In this document: piece by piece, positions 22,560 to 43,218 of the stretch | Numbering within the stretch: position 1 is the first letter of the stretch | How the letters are laid out: every line of letters starts with the position of its first letter | NCBI RefSeq assembly: GCF_001659605.2 | Contig: NC_035161.2 | Span: 29,683,691-29,747,690 of the forward strand | DNA length: 64,000 nucleotides | Direction: 5' to 3' | DNA from: Manihot esculenta | Lineage: Eukaryota; Streptophyta; Magnoliopsida; Malpighiales; Euphorbiaceae | Position numbers and translations under genes: made by a program | Notes under the pieces: model-generated | What the model saw: the letters and a program-made list of their open reading frames with translations, nothing else | The model's database searches: none | Told to the model about the DNA's origin: nothing

Positions 22560-23050
22560 CAAAAAACAGGCAGTTGTTGACATTATCATGTTATAAATTA
22601 ATTTATACAAGTGGAGTGGAAATCTTCAGAGATGTCAAGTCCCGAATTCAATTGTTTGAGTTTCACTGAACTCATGACGCTTATGACAAATGCCTTATTA
22701 ATGTCTAGACAGAGCAAACCAACCAACTTTGTCTCAGAGGCTCAATCTCAGAGCAACCATAAGCATGCTCAAAACCACTCAATCGGACGACTCGATCCAG
22801 AAGGAAGAAACAATAATTACAGAAAAGTGGAGCCTCATCAACAATGCCTAGGAGGGCTAACAGGTATACCGAAGAGCAAAGACATCCTCGTAAAAATCAC
22901 CTTTCAAATCTAACCGGTTCAATCGAGTTAGGAGAGATAGAGTGATGGAAGTCATCCTTGCAATGGCCAAGAGAAAAAACACTTATTAATATCAATAGTA
23001 AGAATATGATAATTAGAATTCTGCTCATGAGTCGGTGATATTGCTAAAGT
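22560..23050. other. Short moderate-GC segment with an unrecognised 100-codon frame
   Basis: 22611-22913 on the + strand is open for 100 codons. The predicted peptide is polar (Ser, Asn, Gln-rich) and matches nothing I know; its first codon is not ATG (the first ATG is at 22632). Composition is less AT-rich than the flanks. It may be a transposon remnant; I do not call a gene. Confidence 0.25.
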
Positions 23051-23055
23051 CTAAT

Positions 23056-23505
23056 ATTTAAGGGTGATCATTCGGTTTATTCGATTTAAAATCTAGTCAA
23101 ATTGAATAAATTGAAAATTAAAATTTTAGTATTTATGAAAATTAAAATCGAATTGATTTTAATCAAAAATCAAATTAAACCAATCTGATTCAGTTTGATT
23201 CGGTTCGATTTAATCGATTTCAATTTTTAATAAATTTTTTATTTTTATGCTTTATTTTTAGTATTTTAAAATTTAATTAAAATATTTTAATTTTAATATA
23301 ATCTAATTTCTCTATATTATTGAAAATAACATATGGTTCGATTCAATTTTTTCGATTTTTTCTGATCAAAATCGAATTAAATTAAAATAATTGAAATTTT
23401 TAAAATTAAAAATCGAACTAAACTGAATAAAAAATAAAAATAAAATTTTAAATTAATTCAATTTAATCGATTTTTCAATTTAAACCGAATATTACTCGCT
23501 ACTAA
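23056..23505. repeat. Imperfect palindromic, MITE-like repeat
   Basis: The left end GGTGATCATTCGGTTTATTC and the right end AATTTAAACCGAATATTACTCGC are approximate inverted copies. The inside is full of CGATTT/AAATCG and GGTTCGATT/AATCGAAC motifs in both orientations, so the whole block can fold on itself. Such CGGTTT/AAACCG palindromes are common in dicot intergenic DNA. No coding capacity. Confidence 0.6.
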
Positions 23506-23519
23506 TATCGACTTAAGAA

Positions 23520-25110
23520 GATAATCAACCCTGAACTAAACTATCTCATTGATAGTTTTTTTTTATCAAAAATACATAAGAAATTGAAATATGAAACCCG
23601 TTCCTGTAATAAAAGAATAGAAAAACAAATCAACAACACAACAAAACAAGAAAAACAGAAAAAACCTCCTACTCAGAAGGAAAAGAAAAATCCACATACG
23701 GAACTATCTCACTTGTCATAATATATGAACACCGAAAATAAATATAATATATAATTAATATTTATTAAATAAAATATTATAATGGAGAGATATTGAATTT
23801 ATCAATTAAAATTATTTTTTTTAATTTAATAATTTTTATAAATAAAATAAATGAGTGTCGATTCTACAATGATTTTAAAATTATTTAATGTTTGTAGCAA
23901 GTGAGAAAAAAAATATTTAAAAAAAAATTATTAAAAAATTAATTTGAAGAGAGACTAAAAAAGAAATAAAATAATGCAACTCAAATGATAAAATAATTAA
24001 TTAATTAAAAAATTTAACTGCAAGTAATTGGAGTTGAGATATTTACATATAATTATTTATTAAAAAAGTGATTTATTTAATTGTCCTTATAATATTTAAA
24101 CAAGTGAATACCACCAATTCTTCTTTAAAATCAAATTAATTTGTATAGTGCTTAAATTAATTTTTAATTAATTAATAATTTCATCAAGTATGTAAATTTA
24201 ATTGATTAATTATTTTAAGAAAAGAAGAATCTAAATTTGATCAATAATTGCAAGTGAATTGTTTAAACTAAATTAATTAATTTTTTACTATAAATAATTA
24301 TGTTAATTACTACTTGTATTAACCAAATTAAATAATTATATTTCTATTTGAATTAATTAGTAATATATTATCAATCTAAAAAATTCAATAAATCTCTTGA
24401 ATTTCAAAAAGAAAAAATAATGAAAGTGATGTTTCTCAAAAATAAAAAAAATTGAAAACAGAAATTAAAATGAATAAAAATTAAGAACGAATTTCATAAT
24501 ATAAATAAATCTTGATTAATTTTAACTAAAAAGGCATAACAAAATTGCAGAATAATAATAAATTAATTTAAAAAAAAAAAAAAGAGGAAAAAGGTGACCG
24601 GCTAGAGAGGACCGAAAGAGAGATTGGAGAGAAAATAAGAGGTGTAGAGATGATTGTGGAGAGATGAAATGAAAAGAAATGCCTCTCTATCTCTAAAGCA
24701 ACCTCTATACAGGTTTTTTACAAATAAAAATATAATTATTTAAATTTAAAAAATAAAAATAAAATAAATCTATTATTTTTACTATAATTGTTTTCTTAAT
24801 CCTGATATGATTATATTTATAGATATCTAAAACAGTTTTAATTTTGTACTGTTAACAAAATAAAAATTTTACAATCTGTCAATCGAATTTTGATTACAGT
24901 TTTGAATAAAGCTATACCTTTCAAATAGAAATAGTTTAAAATAGTATTTTTTTTTATTTTTTTTTACACTTTCAGTTCAAAATCATAGAATTTAATATGA
25001 AAAAAGTAGTAAATTTTACAACTCATCAAATTCTCCCCCACTTGCATAGTGCTCGTCTTCAAGCACAAAAATTCAAATCCCTCCGAAAAAACACAGCCCT
25101 ATCAAAATTA
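23520..25110 (-). mobile_element. Remnant of an LTR retrotransposon: 3' end of pol, polypurine tract and LTR
   Basis: Read on the minus strand, from about 25080 a short open stretch (EDEHYASGG) runs into AAGTGGGGGAGAATTTGATG, a typical polypurine tract, followed at about 25022 by TGTAAAATTTACTAC, a good LTR start. Further left, the minus strand gives a possible R region (CCTGTATAGAGGTTGC, about 24710) and pyrimidine-rich sequence down to 24585. The far LTR end and a second LTR are not found, and the rest of pol is gone. The left limit given here is a guess. Confidence 0.45.
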
Positions 25111-28100
25111 TTGTGCAATAAGATAATAGCAGAAATAGTTTAATTTTACCAAAATTCATTTCAAAATGTTTTATCTTTAAAATATATTTTTCAAGACATA
25201 AAATTAGTCCTCAATCTATCTTTATGCACACAAAATATTAAAATATCATTAATATTAAATTACTCGTTTAAAAGAATAGACTTTTAAAAATTCTTTAGAA
25301 AAATAAACTAATGGTTGATTAATAAAAATAATAAATATGTAATGATGAATTTATTTATAATATTATATATAAAGATCAAATTTAAATTATAATATAACTT
25401 ATTAAAATATATATACATTATAATTAAATAATATAATCACGTGTTATTAAAATAAATCATATTAAATCATGTAAAATTTTATTCTTGAAAAATTAAGTCG
25501 AATGAAATTTTAAAATTTAAAGCATATTATGTGTTTATATATTATTTAAAGTAAAATTTGAATGGGAAAAAATGAAAGATGATTTTTTAAATAAAGTAAT
25601 GATCATATAAATTATTTAACATGTAAATTAAAAGTAAATTTAGAAAATTAATGAAATTAAATTATTTATTTTAAAATGTATAATTAAACAAAATTTAAGA
25701 GTAACTTGTACATTGTCGTTAGGTCAGAATGAAATACTCATTTTATTTTATAATTTTTTTATTATTTTAATATTATTATCTACTTTTCTTTTTTAAACTA
25801 TAATAATATATAAATTAATTATTATAATTTTATTTAATTTTATCTTATTTCCAAAAACAACTCTCATAATATCTCTTAACCCTTATTTGAAATTAAAAAT
25901 TTTACAAGAATTAAATTTAATTTTCTCCTTTTAAATTTTTTATTTAGAATAAAATAATTTAAATACTTTTTAATTTAAAAAATTTTCATTTTAAAAGAAA
26001 AAATTGAATTCTTATATAATTTTATAAGAATTTATTTAAATTTTTACTTTGAAAATTAATTATATTAAATGAAGAGTTAGTGTTTAATAAAACGTAATAT
26101 ATTTAAAATAAATATAATTAAAAAATATATATTTTTTAATATATATAAATAAATAAATAAAAATTATGAATATATATATGGAAGCAAAGGTGACCCAATT
26201 ATCTCCTTAACAAGAAGCAAAGGAGTCCGAGTGACAAGTTTTGACAAATGAACAATAATGAAGTGAATTATTTGTGGTGGGGTTAATATGCATACATATT
26301 ATTAATTCAAAGTTTACACGTGTGTGATTGTTATATGAAGAATCCATCACCAGATGTCAACTTAATTAATTCTATTTCTTGTCTTTCTTCATCTTCATTA
26401 ATTGTCTTCTCCATTCTTTCTTATGGACATTATTTGATACCAAACACTCACCCTTTTGGATATTATTAGGCATACATTTGGATGTTTTCTGCATAACGAT
26501 AATAATAATTAATTCTTCAAATTAAAAAAAAAAATTAATTTGTGAGGTTTTTCTAGGTGGTGGAGAGAACTCCAAGAACCTGCCTAATGCTATTGGCCAT
26601 ATTCATGATCAACTGCCTACAAGTTCAGCCTAGCCTATCCTATCTTAATTTTGTAGTCATCAGCAACAATTTCTAGATTTAGATCTCAAATGCAATTTCC
26701 TCCACCCGCCCCAGTGAGCCGACCTCTGCTTCTTACAATACCATTTATATGATATCTGTTCATGACCCACCTTTTATTTTCCTCCCTTTCTATCATTCTC
26801 CATTAAAAAAAAAAGTGTTAGTTCAATTAATCAATATCTTATTTAGATTTTTTGCTATTTTAATCCCTGAAAGTAAGCCACTTTCACCTTAAAAAAACTG
26901 AAAATAAATTATGTGCTTTAACCTTTGCTGCCTGAAAGGATTACTATTCAAACCACCATCATCACCCCGAAAAATAACTACATCCATCCTAGACAATTTT
27001 CTTTAAAAATTATTGAGATAAACCCAATCAACACTAAAAAAATCATTTAAAGTAAATCTCCATGTTGTTATTCCAAAAATGCTCTTCTTTGAGAAGTGAT
27101 GAAAAGAGCCTAGCGTCTCGATCTATTATAGGTTTACAGTATTACAAACACTAATATAAAGAGTTTTGCTCTAAAATATAATTGTCGAAAATATACGATA
27201 TAATGCAAAATAATTAACCTTAAATTTTATAGAAAATTTGAATCGAACTTAATTTTTACTTATAATATTTATTGGATGTCCATAATATCTTTTTCGAAAA
27301 TAAAATTTTGAGACGGGTGATTTTTAAAAATGCGACAAGAGACATAAGTGTATCACAAAATTTGAAATTTAAATTATATCATTTAGAGTCAATTTTACAT
27401 TTTAATTATTTTTTAAAAATTTTTTATAAATTTCTGCATTAAAGTTTTTATTATTATAAAATATTTTTTTATTATTTGAGACGCTTTTAATTTTTAAAGA
27501 ATTCTATAAAAAATTTTAATTTTTAATCTTTTATTTTTAAAATTTTTTGATATAGTCTAAATAATTCTATCTCACGATATTGCTTCTAACATAAAAATTA
27601 ATAGTTTCATTGTATGCAACAACCATATCAACAAAGATTTTTTATTTTTTTAATTTAAATATGTAAAAACAAAAAGAAAAGATATAACATATAAATAGCA
27701 CATAAAACATCCACCGGACCACCGGTCGATTAGAGAGAGCTGCCATTAGCAAAAACAAAAAGGAAATACTATCAGCCAATCGAAAAACATAAAATTCAGC
27801 TTTTCTAGAAAGACTCTCTATAGAAACAGAGAGAGAAAGCTCTCTCTAAATTCTATGGAAAGATTTTAACATAATATTAAATGGTTAATCTTACAAGTGA
27901 TATCAAAATAAAGCTATTAGAAACTTAATTATAGATGCCTATTTTTGGAAGGTTTTCAACTCTATTTACTTCTACTTATTTTACTGCAGAGAAAGTAAGT
28001 TAACTAGAATCACTCGATTAAGTAGAGTTTCTGAATAATTTTTTTTTTTTACTTCCCACTTTGCCCTTACTATTATGATACATTTTCTATTTTTCCTTAC

Positions 28101-29400
28101 TCATTGATTTATTCACTAATATCCATTTTTTTTCCTTCAAGCATTCTTCTCTGCTGGTATTTGTTTATCATTATTTATTTTGGACTATTAAACTTCAACT
28201 TGGCTTTCTATGTTTTGTAATTTTATTTCAGTTAGATTTTTTTTTTATTTTAGTTTATTTTTAATTTATAAGTGTTTTTAGGCCGTGTAAAATTTTAATT
28301 ATAATAATATTTTATTAAATACATCATAAAAAATTATATATTGATTATTATGTAATTACTGGATATTAGAGAATATATTATATTGAATTAATGAATCTTT
28401 GGTATTGAAATAAGAGTATTTATGTGATTTTTATTATCATTTTTCATCTATACAATTTTACTTTTCTGAAATTTAATATACCAATTAAATAGATTTCATA
28501 TTTCTTAAGAAATAACTTTTTAGTAATTATATTTTTTAAAAAATAAATAATTTTAAATTAAATAAATATATATATTTTTATTAATTATTATATCAATAGA
28601 AAATTATATATTAATTTTTATGTGATTCAAGTGTTAAATATTATAAAAATATTCTATATTGAATTAACTAGCGATGATATGGAAGGGAGAGTATTTATGT
28701 TATTTGAATTATTAATATTTATTAAAATAGTTTTATTTTTATTAAATTTTTTAAGAAGTATACTTTTAAAAAATAAATTATTTAAAAAATAGACTATTTT
28801 AAATTAAAGAAGCTATAGTAAATTTTCTTGCAGGGAAGTCTAGGACGAGGCGTCATTGAATTCTAAGATTGGCGTGGGGAGCCATGGGGTGAGAAGGTGA
28901 TAATGGCTATGATGGTGACAATGACTGTTTTGGACTTGTAATGGCATTGGATGGGGCTCACAGTGCCTAAAATCTCCCCCTCATTATTTGTAATTTCCAT
29001 TGCTCTGTTGACTGCTGAGCACTGTGGATGAAGACCCATCATACTCACCACAACTGTAGCTTCTCAACAACAACCTGCACAAGCTAGAATTAAAAAGTAG
29101 CCAATGAGACTTAGCCTATTTTTCATAATTTTAATATTTAAGCACTCAAAATATTAATAAATAAAAAAATTTTTAATTAAAAAATTTAAATACTTTTAAA
29201 TAAAATAATATTTTATTTTCAAAAATATAGTTTACTAAACCAAAAATATAATGAAATAGAGTCCTTTGAAATTTTATATAAATTGAGATGGAACAAAAAT
29301 ATTATAAAAAAATTTAAAAAATTATAAAAGAAATTTTGAATTTATATTGATTATGGATTGAGAACGAAAATTAAACTCTATAAGATTTAATCTTCTATTG
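25111..29400. other. AT-rich gene desert
   Basis: Extremely AT-rich with no credible gene. Three less AT-rich islands: 26540-26800 (unrecognised, no frame), 27690-27880 (ACCGGACCACCGGTCGATT, then GAGAGAGCTCTCTC-type sequence, possibly a decayed LTR), and 28830-29080, where the minus strand is open for 62 codons (28863-29051) without similarity that I recognise. Confidence 0.4.
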
Positions 29401-29510
29401 TAGTGATTTAATGGTAAAGCGATCCGCTATTAACCCATTGGTTTTAGATTCAAATGCTACTAGAGAGATTTTAATTCATTCCAAATAAGTTTTTACATGA
29501 TAGAAGTAGC
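29401..29510 (+). repeat. tRNA-derived SINE-like unit
   Basis: TAATGGTAAAGCGATCC resembles a pol III box A, and about 40 bp later GGTTTTAGATTCAAATGC resembles box B (consensus GGTTCRANTCC). The order and spacing fit a tRNA-derived SINE head. The 3' tail is not clear and box B is degenerate, so the copy is old. It is not a functional tRNA: no cloverleaf is apparent. Confidence 0.5.
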
Positions 29511-31000
29511 AGGCATGCAAGGGTAGAAGTAATTATTATAGAAATGACTTAGCATAGAGAGAGATGCAACTTGGAAGGCCTTGGAATTTGGCCACTTTTG
29601 GCTCAGAGTGCCACTAGCACTAGTTGTTTTTGAAGAGAGAAGTCACTCTCAATTAGTCAACCGTATCTCCTCAGCCTGCACAACTCATATATGTGTGCTT
29701 CAATTCAATGTAGCAATTGCCAAATCACCAAAGCCTTATGATATCTCTTATAATTATGTAATGCAATCTGCCATTTGAAAAAATAAATGATCCAACTTAA
29801 CAAAATAAAAACAAATATAATAAATTTTAATTTATTGTTTAATTAGATATTTTAATTGAAATAAATATGTAACTTAAAAATCATTAAATTTATATTTATA
29901 CTACAGATCCCAATAAAAAATATAAAAAATATTGCCTCTGCTTCCTCAGCTTACCGTGGGGCTGTATATTGAGGATCTGCAACAAGCTAACAAGTAGGAG
30001 GACAGGATTCAGAGGACACAGATCTACAGTTACTTTGATGTAACGGCCTCTGCAAAGCACACACGTGCCACCCTTATCCCCACCAAAACACAGTCCTATC
30101 AATGTTACCCATTTTCTCTCCTGCTTTGTGCCAATTGCCAAATATTTGTTTTTTTTTTTTTTTTCTCCTTTACTTTAACCACCAATTACATTACGTTAAA
30201 CATCTACAGCTCGCAACATAATATTTCCAAATAATTGACGAGGATGAAATTATAGATTTACATAAAAGATTGAAACTCACTCCCACCAAAAAGCAGGGGT
30301 GGAATATTAATTTCCCCGTCAAGAAATTAGGAAATCGTATGATAGTATATAATATTTTTGTTTACAAGTATTAAATAATTTAAATTAAAATATAAAATTA
30401 TTTAAATTAATTGGAGACAAACCGTTAAAAAACAAATATAATAGAAACAACGATAATGCTTTAGAAATATATATATCTCAATCTGAGGAAACTTGATAAC
30501 TATCGTTTTTAGAGAATTTTTTCTCCAAATTATTTGATACTTTGAAATTTCAATAATCGATATATATATATATATATATTACTAGTTTTTATGATATTTA
30601 ATATTAATATGTTAAAATGCATAAATGTAAACTTTTCTAAAATTAAGAATATTAATTAATTTTATTAGTTTGAATGAATAAATTTTAAAGGATAAGGATT
30701 ATGGAACAAAGATATTGAAAAAGTAAATTGTAATTAATTTAATTAAACATATTAAAAAGTAATATAAAATTTATTACTTTTAATTATATTAATTATATTT
30801 TTTTAATAATAAATAATTCTATTTTTTTATACCTAATTTTCTTCTATTAATTAATATATGAGTTTGGTTTTTCTTTTTTCCTACAACATAGTATTGCATT
30901 TCATGATAACAAATTCAGTAACTCTTATAATTGATATAAGTGTCAATCATATAGTAATAAGTTCCAAAGATAGTTTTGCGACCATATCTATTCAACAATT
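29511..31000. other. Intergenic, with two moderate-GC islands
   Basis: 29560-29780 and 29930-30140 are less AT-rich and contain short frames on the + and minus strands (65 and 81 codons) that I do not recognise. A run of about 20 T is at 30149-30166 and a (TA)n run at about 30558-30579. No gene is supported. Confidence 0.35.
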
Positions 31001-31007
31001 AATCCAT

Positions 31008-31334
31008 TTAGAAATATACTGGAAGAAAATATAATAAAACTAAGAAGACATATTTAAAATAGCAAACAAATAGCACGAATATTCTATAGTAAATTTGAGT
31101 GTCGATCACTAAGAGTATTACATATAACAGTTGAATCAAATACATACAATGGAAGATAAACCTAGATGCTAAAGTAATCGCTGCCAACACCGCTGGTATC
31201 TCTCCTACTAAAATAGATGAACACCAAACTTTCTTAGCAATTCCATGCATTACCGTATCATGGCCATTCAAAACAACTATTGCAATAGCAATAGATAAAA
31301 ATTGATCTTTCCAGGTCACATCATAATAAAGCAT
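31008..31334 (-). pseudogene. Degenerate RNase H-like fragment, probably of a LINE
   Basis: A 108-codon frame on the minus strand. Its first half contains HGIAKKVWCSSILVGEIPAV followed by LAAITLA, which has the spacing of the middle of plant RNase H-like domains found at the end of non-LTR polyproteins (a Ser/Val strand followed by GE-x-x-A and a helix). The catalytic Asp strand before it and everything after it are missing; the remainder is hydrophobic low-complexity sequence. Assignment rests on pattern memory only. Confidence 0.4.
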
Positions 31335-33890
31335 GACATTATCTGTAGGAGAAGGGTCCCTGTTAGTAACAAAATATGACCTGAATGGTAGACGGTGAGA
31401 ATCAACAAAATGTCACTAAGCTGTAATTGTTTGAAATAAATTGAGATACGCTGCGACATAACAACAAGATGAGATTGTGTCATCTCAAAAATACATTTAT
31501 TTCTTTCCTTCTATATATATCAAAGAGTGAGTGCGACCAAAGTAAATATTAGAAAGCCATCAAAATATGCCTTGAACTTATCCCAGAATGTTTTCCACCC
31601 TAACATGAAATTTAAAAACCCTAAAGAATTAGGTGTGTAGCCATAGAGACTAATAAGTTAAAATACTTGAGTATGTAAATACAAAAAAAACAAACTCTAA
31701 AAACTCAGGTTGTAACCAATAAATAGGATAAAAAGAGTCACACAACACACATCGACACTTCAAATTAACAAAAATTAATAGAATACTATGCAAAAATCGT
31801 CAAAAAAAGAATTTAAAATTTAAATAAATATTAAGAGATCAGATAACTTGATAAGTAAGTTATAGTCAAAACAAACCTGTATTAATTATTATGTGTAAAA
31901 TACCATACAAGAGAATTTGAAATATTAGAAGGGGCAACAATAATAGATAGAATTGACACTGCTTGATGAGAAGAAAATAAAAATCTGACCCGTTGATGAT
32001 TCCAGTGCAAACATTACGAGTTTAGTACTTAGTATGATACTATAATCAATTTTTTGTTATCGGAAGATATTTATTCAATTAAAGCTTAAGGAACCGACAA
32101 AGGCAATTTGCTCAAGTTCCAACGGTCATTGTCCAGTGGATTATGATTAATTGGATTATGTTTCTATGATAAGATGGGCAGATGGGTAGGCACACGTGCA
32201 TTAATTGACATGTGCCGACCTCCATAAGACATGTGGCTGCCTTAATCTTCAAATAATTAATATGGAATATTTTTATTTATGTAATTAACAAAATAATTAA
32301 ATGATATCAATTATAAATAATAGAATATTTCTAATTTGAATAAATTATCATTTATTTTTAATTAATTATTTAAATTTTAAATAATCAATAGTTGTTAACA
32401 TTATTGGATGTCAAATCATGTATAATTAATGACAACAAAATCTGTGGTTATTACCTGCTTTAATTGTTAATTTCATTTTATATTTTAAAATTTTAACGTT
32501 AATCAGTCAACTTCAACTTCACAAACGTGCCATCTTTTCACCGGGTAATTGTCCGAATCCACCTTGCTTTCTTCAAATTATGACATTTATCTAAGGGCTC
32601 ACCTAATTGCAAAATCATCATTGATTCAAAATTTTAAAAAATGGTAAAATTCATAACTTTCAAACTAAAATATATTTTTTTACGGAAAGAAGATTCTTTC
32701 AAACATTTATGATGACATACGGTTTTTCTATATTTAAGAGTAAAATTGAGTTCTAAAAAAAACGTTGATTCAAAATTCATCATATCTCACTCAAGCGAAT
32801 CGGTTTCAAATTGTGGATTCTAGTCCGGTAATGCGAAGTTGGCCGGATAAGTCACACGTACAGACCTACCCGAAGAAAGTATAGTTCAGTGACGTGATAA
32901 AAGATAGGAGAGTAGACCAAGTCACCTCACAACTCTGTTCGCATGCGTGCCGAGGAGAATTAAATAATCGCCTGGCATGGAGAGGGATCCTGACACATTC
33001 ATACGTATGAATTTGAGTAACAGAAACAGATGACACTGTAGCAGAGAAGCAGTTAGATGTTACTAGTGGATAAAAAGAAAAAGATAAAAAGGGAGAATGC
33101 TTTCTTCTTTCTCCAAGAACAACTCTTATAAATCCTATTTTCTGAATTTTAGAATATTAATTTAAAAAATTATATAGGCGAATGCTTATTTAAGTCTTGA
33201 TCAAATTAAATGAACCACTTAAATTTTTAAGATTATAATTAATAAATAATGAAACGAAATGTTTTACAATTTTAAAATAAAAAAAAAATCATGTAATCAC
33301 GTGATGGCGAAAGATCTTAACAGAGCAACTATTATGTTATGTTGGTCAGTTGCAAATGGAGGAATAGAAAGGCTCTCTCTCTTTCTGTGGTGCTTGACCA
33401 GCCTGAACACTTGGCCGAATCAAAGGTGGAGCTCCACCCAGAGATCCGAAAGCTCTCGAGGATAACGATGAGCCTGTGCATGTTTTTGTTGATGCCCTAA
33501 AAGAAAATATTGTCTTGGAATTGCTGGTTCAGAATTTGCAGACAAAAACTATTACTAAATCTTAATAAAAAATGCAAAAGAGTATCATGCATAGACGACT
33601 AATTCAGAAGAAAATTTAAAGAAAAACCTTATGGAGACGTACCAAAATTCAGAAAGAATTAAGAGTGTTTACCTTCGATGCCTAAGAATTGGAAATTGGT
33701 ATAAACTTTTAATTATTTGATTTTTAGGGATTAGACTTGGGATCAAATATAAATAATTTTGATACGAGTCCAATCTTACACTAATTCTGATTTTAATTTT
33801 GATTTTGTTTCAATTTAGATTTTGACTTTTTTACACTAAATTTATAATGTTTTCTTGATAATTTTAAATTATTAAAAATAATTTTAGATT
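31335..33890. other. Intergenic, with a possible retroelement remnant at 32800-33480
   Basis: 31340-32790 shows nothing beyond AT-rich sequence and short motifs. 32815-33080 is more GC-rich (GGCCGGATAAGTCACACG and onwards) and 33300-33480 holds a short frame of 68 codons without similarity that I can name. Together they look like LTR and leader sequence of a decayed retrotransposon, but no LTR pair, primer site or domain supports this directly. Confidence 0.3.
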
Positions 33891-33896
33891 TTTCAC

Positions 33897-35240
33897 CACT
33901 ATAAAAAAAAATTTAATATGTGGATAATGCAAAAAAAAAATCGTAAAAAATTCGTTGATAAATAAATTATCAATTCATGACTTTCAAGTTCGTTAATAAT
34001 ACTTATGAATTTACAAACAGAATTTAAATTCGTTAGTAAATTAAGAGAAAAGCAATTTAATAAAATATATTAGTAAATTATTAATAGGTTTTAATAAAAT
34101 TTAAAATTATATTATATTTTTTATTAAATTTTTAATTTATGTTTAATATTTATTAAACATATATAGGAAATGAAAATAAAAAAAAAGCAAATGTGAGAAA
34201 ATAATAAATAGAAAGAAAAAATAAAAAAAATGGTAGAAAAATAACATTATAAAAAAAAAGAGAGAATGAAAGTAGAGTAGAAAGGTGACTAGAGAAATAT
34301 AAAAAAAGGAAATGATTAGAGAAAAAATAAATGAAGAAAAAAATAAAAAAAATAATAATATGAATGAAAATTATAGAGGGAATGGAAGAAAATGAGAGAA
34401 AAGGAAAGAAAATGATGGAAAAAGCGAATAGAAAATTGTGAAGAAAAATGAAAAAAATAATAGAAGAAGGATGAAAACTTGAGAAAAAAAAGGACAAAGG
34501 ATAAGAGACGAAAAGAAAAAATAGAAAAAAATGAGTAGAAAAAATTATGAGATAAAAATAAGTGACATAAAAGAACATTATTAAAAAAACAAGAGAAAGG
34601 AAAAGAATAAAAAAAATATGATAAAATAAATGAATGATTAAAGGGGAGAATGTGATATTATATTTATAAATTTAATTTATTAACTAATTTAGTAATATAT
34701 TCGCTATTTATTATTAATTTCTTTAAAAAAATATAAATTTTTTCTTTAAAAAATTATCAATAAATTTAAAATTCGTTAATACCTTTGTTGATAATAAAAA
34801 AATATAAATTTTTGAAAAAGGAACATGAGAATTATACGTAAGATTTTTTATTAAATTTATTAATAAATTTACTAATAGATGGTATATGTTTAAAAATTAA
34901 ATATTTTTTTATTTATTAATTTAATTATAAAATTTAATAATAAATATTTAAATTCGTCGATAATTTTTTGTGTATATTATTATTGAATTTAAAATTCATC
35001 AATAATTTAAATATTTTTTAAATTTATTAATATTGAAATTTATTAATCAACTTTAAATTCGTTAATAAATTTCATCATTAATTATTTTATATATTTATAA
35101 ATTATCAATAAATTTTAAAATATATTAATAATAATTACTAATAAATTATAAATAAATTTTAAATATATTAATAAATTTTTACACAAAATATTTTACATTA
35201 AAATTACTAATAAAATTTTAAATTTATTAACAAATCTATT
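33897..35240. repeat. AT-rich repeat region with a CACTA-like end and TTCGTTAATA motifs
   Basis: It starts at CACTATAAAAAAAAATTT, like the terminus of a CACTA (En/Spm) transposon. Inside, variants of AATTCGTTAATAAATT recur at about 33990, 34030, 34770, 34953, 34992 and 35057, resembling the repeated subterminal motifs of such elements. The matching right end (TAGTG) is not found, and there is no transposase. A nonautonomous, eroded CACTA element is the best guess. Confidence 0.35.
34150..34640 (+). repeat. About 490-bp polypurine (A/G) tract
   Basis: The + strand is almost only A and G here, with occasional T and very few C (blocks such as GAAAAAATAAATGAAG). The minus strand is therefore open for 141 codons (34153-34578), but the peptide is Phe/Ser/Ile/Leu low complexity and is not a gene. 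The tract lies inside the CACTA-like AT-rich block. Confidence 0.75.
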
Positions 35241-35262
35241 AAAATTATTAACGATATTTAAC

Positions 35263-35267
<5 letters not shown>

Positions 35268-35327
<60 letters not shown>
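35268..35327. repeat. (TA)30 microsatellite
   Basis: 60 bp of uninterrupted TA dinucleotides, the longest of several TA runs in the window (others near 17075, 30558, 48295 and 62958). It is likely length-polymorphic. Confidence 0.95.
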
Positions 35328-35328
<1 letters not shown>

Positions 35329-35329
35329 C

Positions 35330-43218
<7,889 letters not shown>

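Noticed and set aside
29401..29475. tRNA gene
   Set aside because: Box A and B resemblance only; box B is degenerate and no acceptor stem or cloverleaf can be drawn.
34153..34578. 141-codon minus-strand frame
   Set aside because: A by-product of the polypurine tract: the peptide is Phe/Ser/Ile/Leu low complexity with no codon structure.
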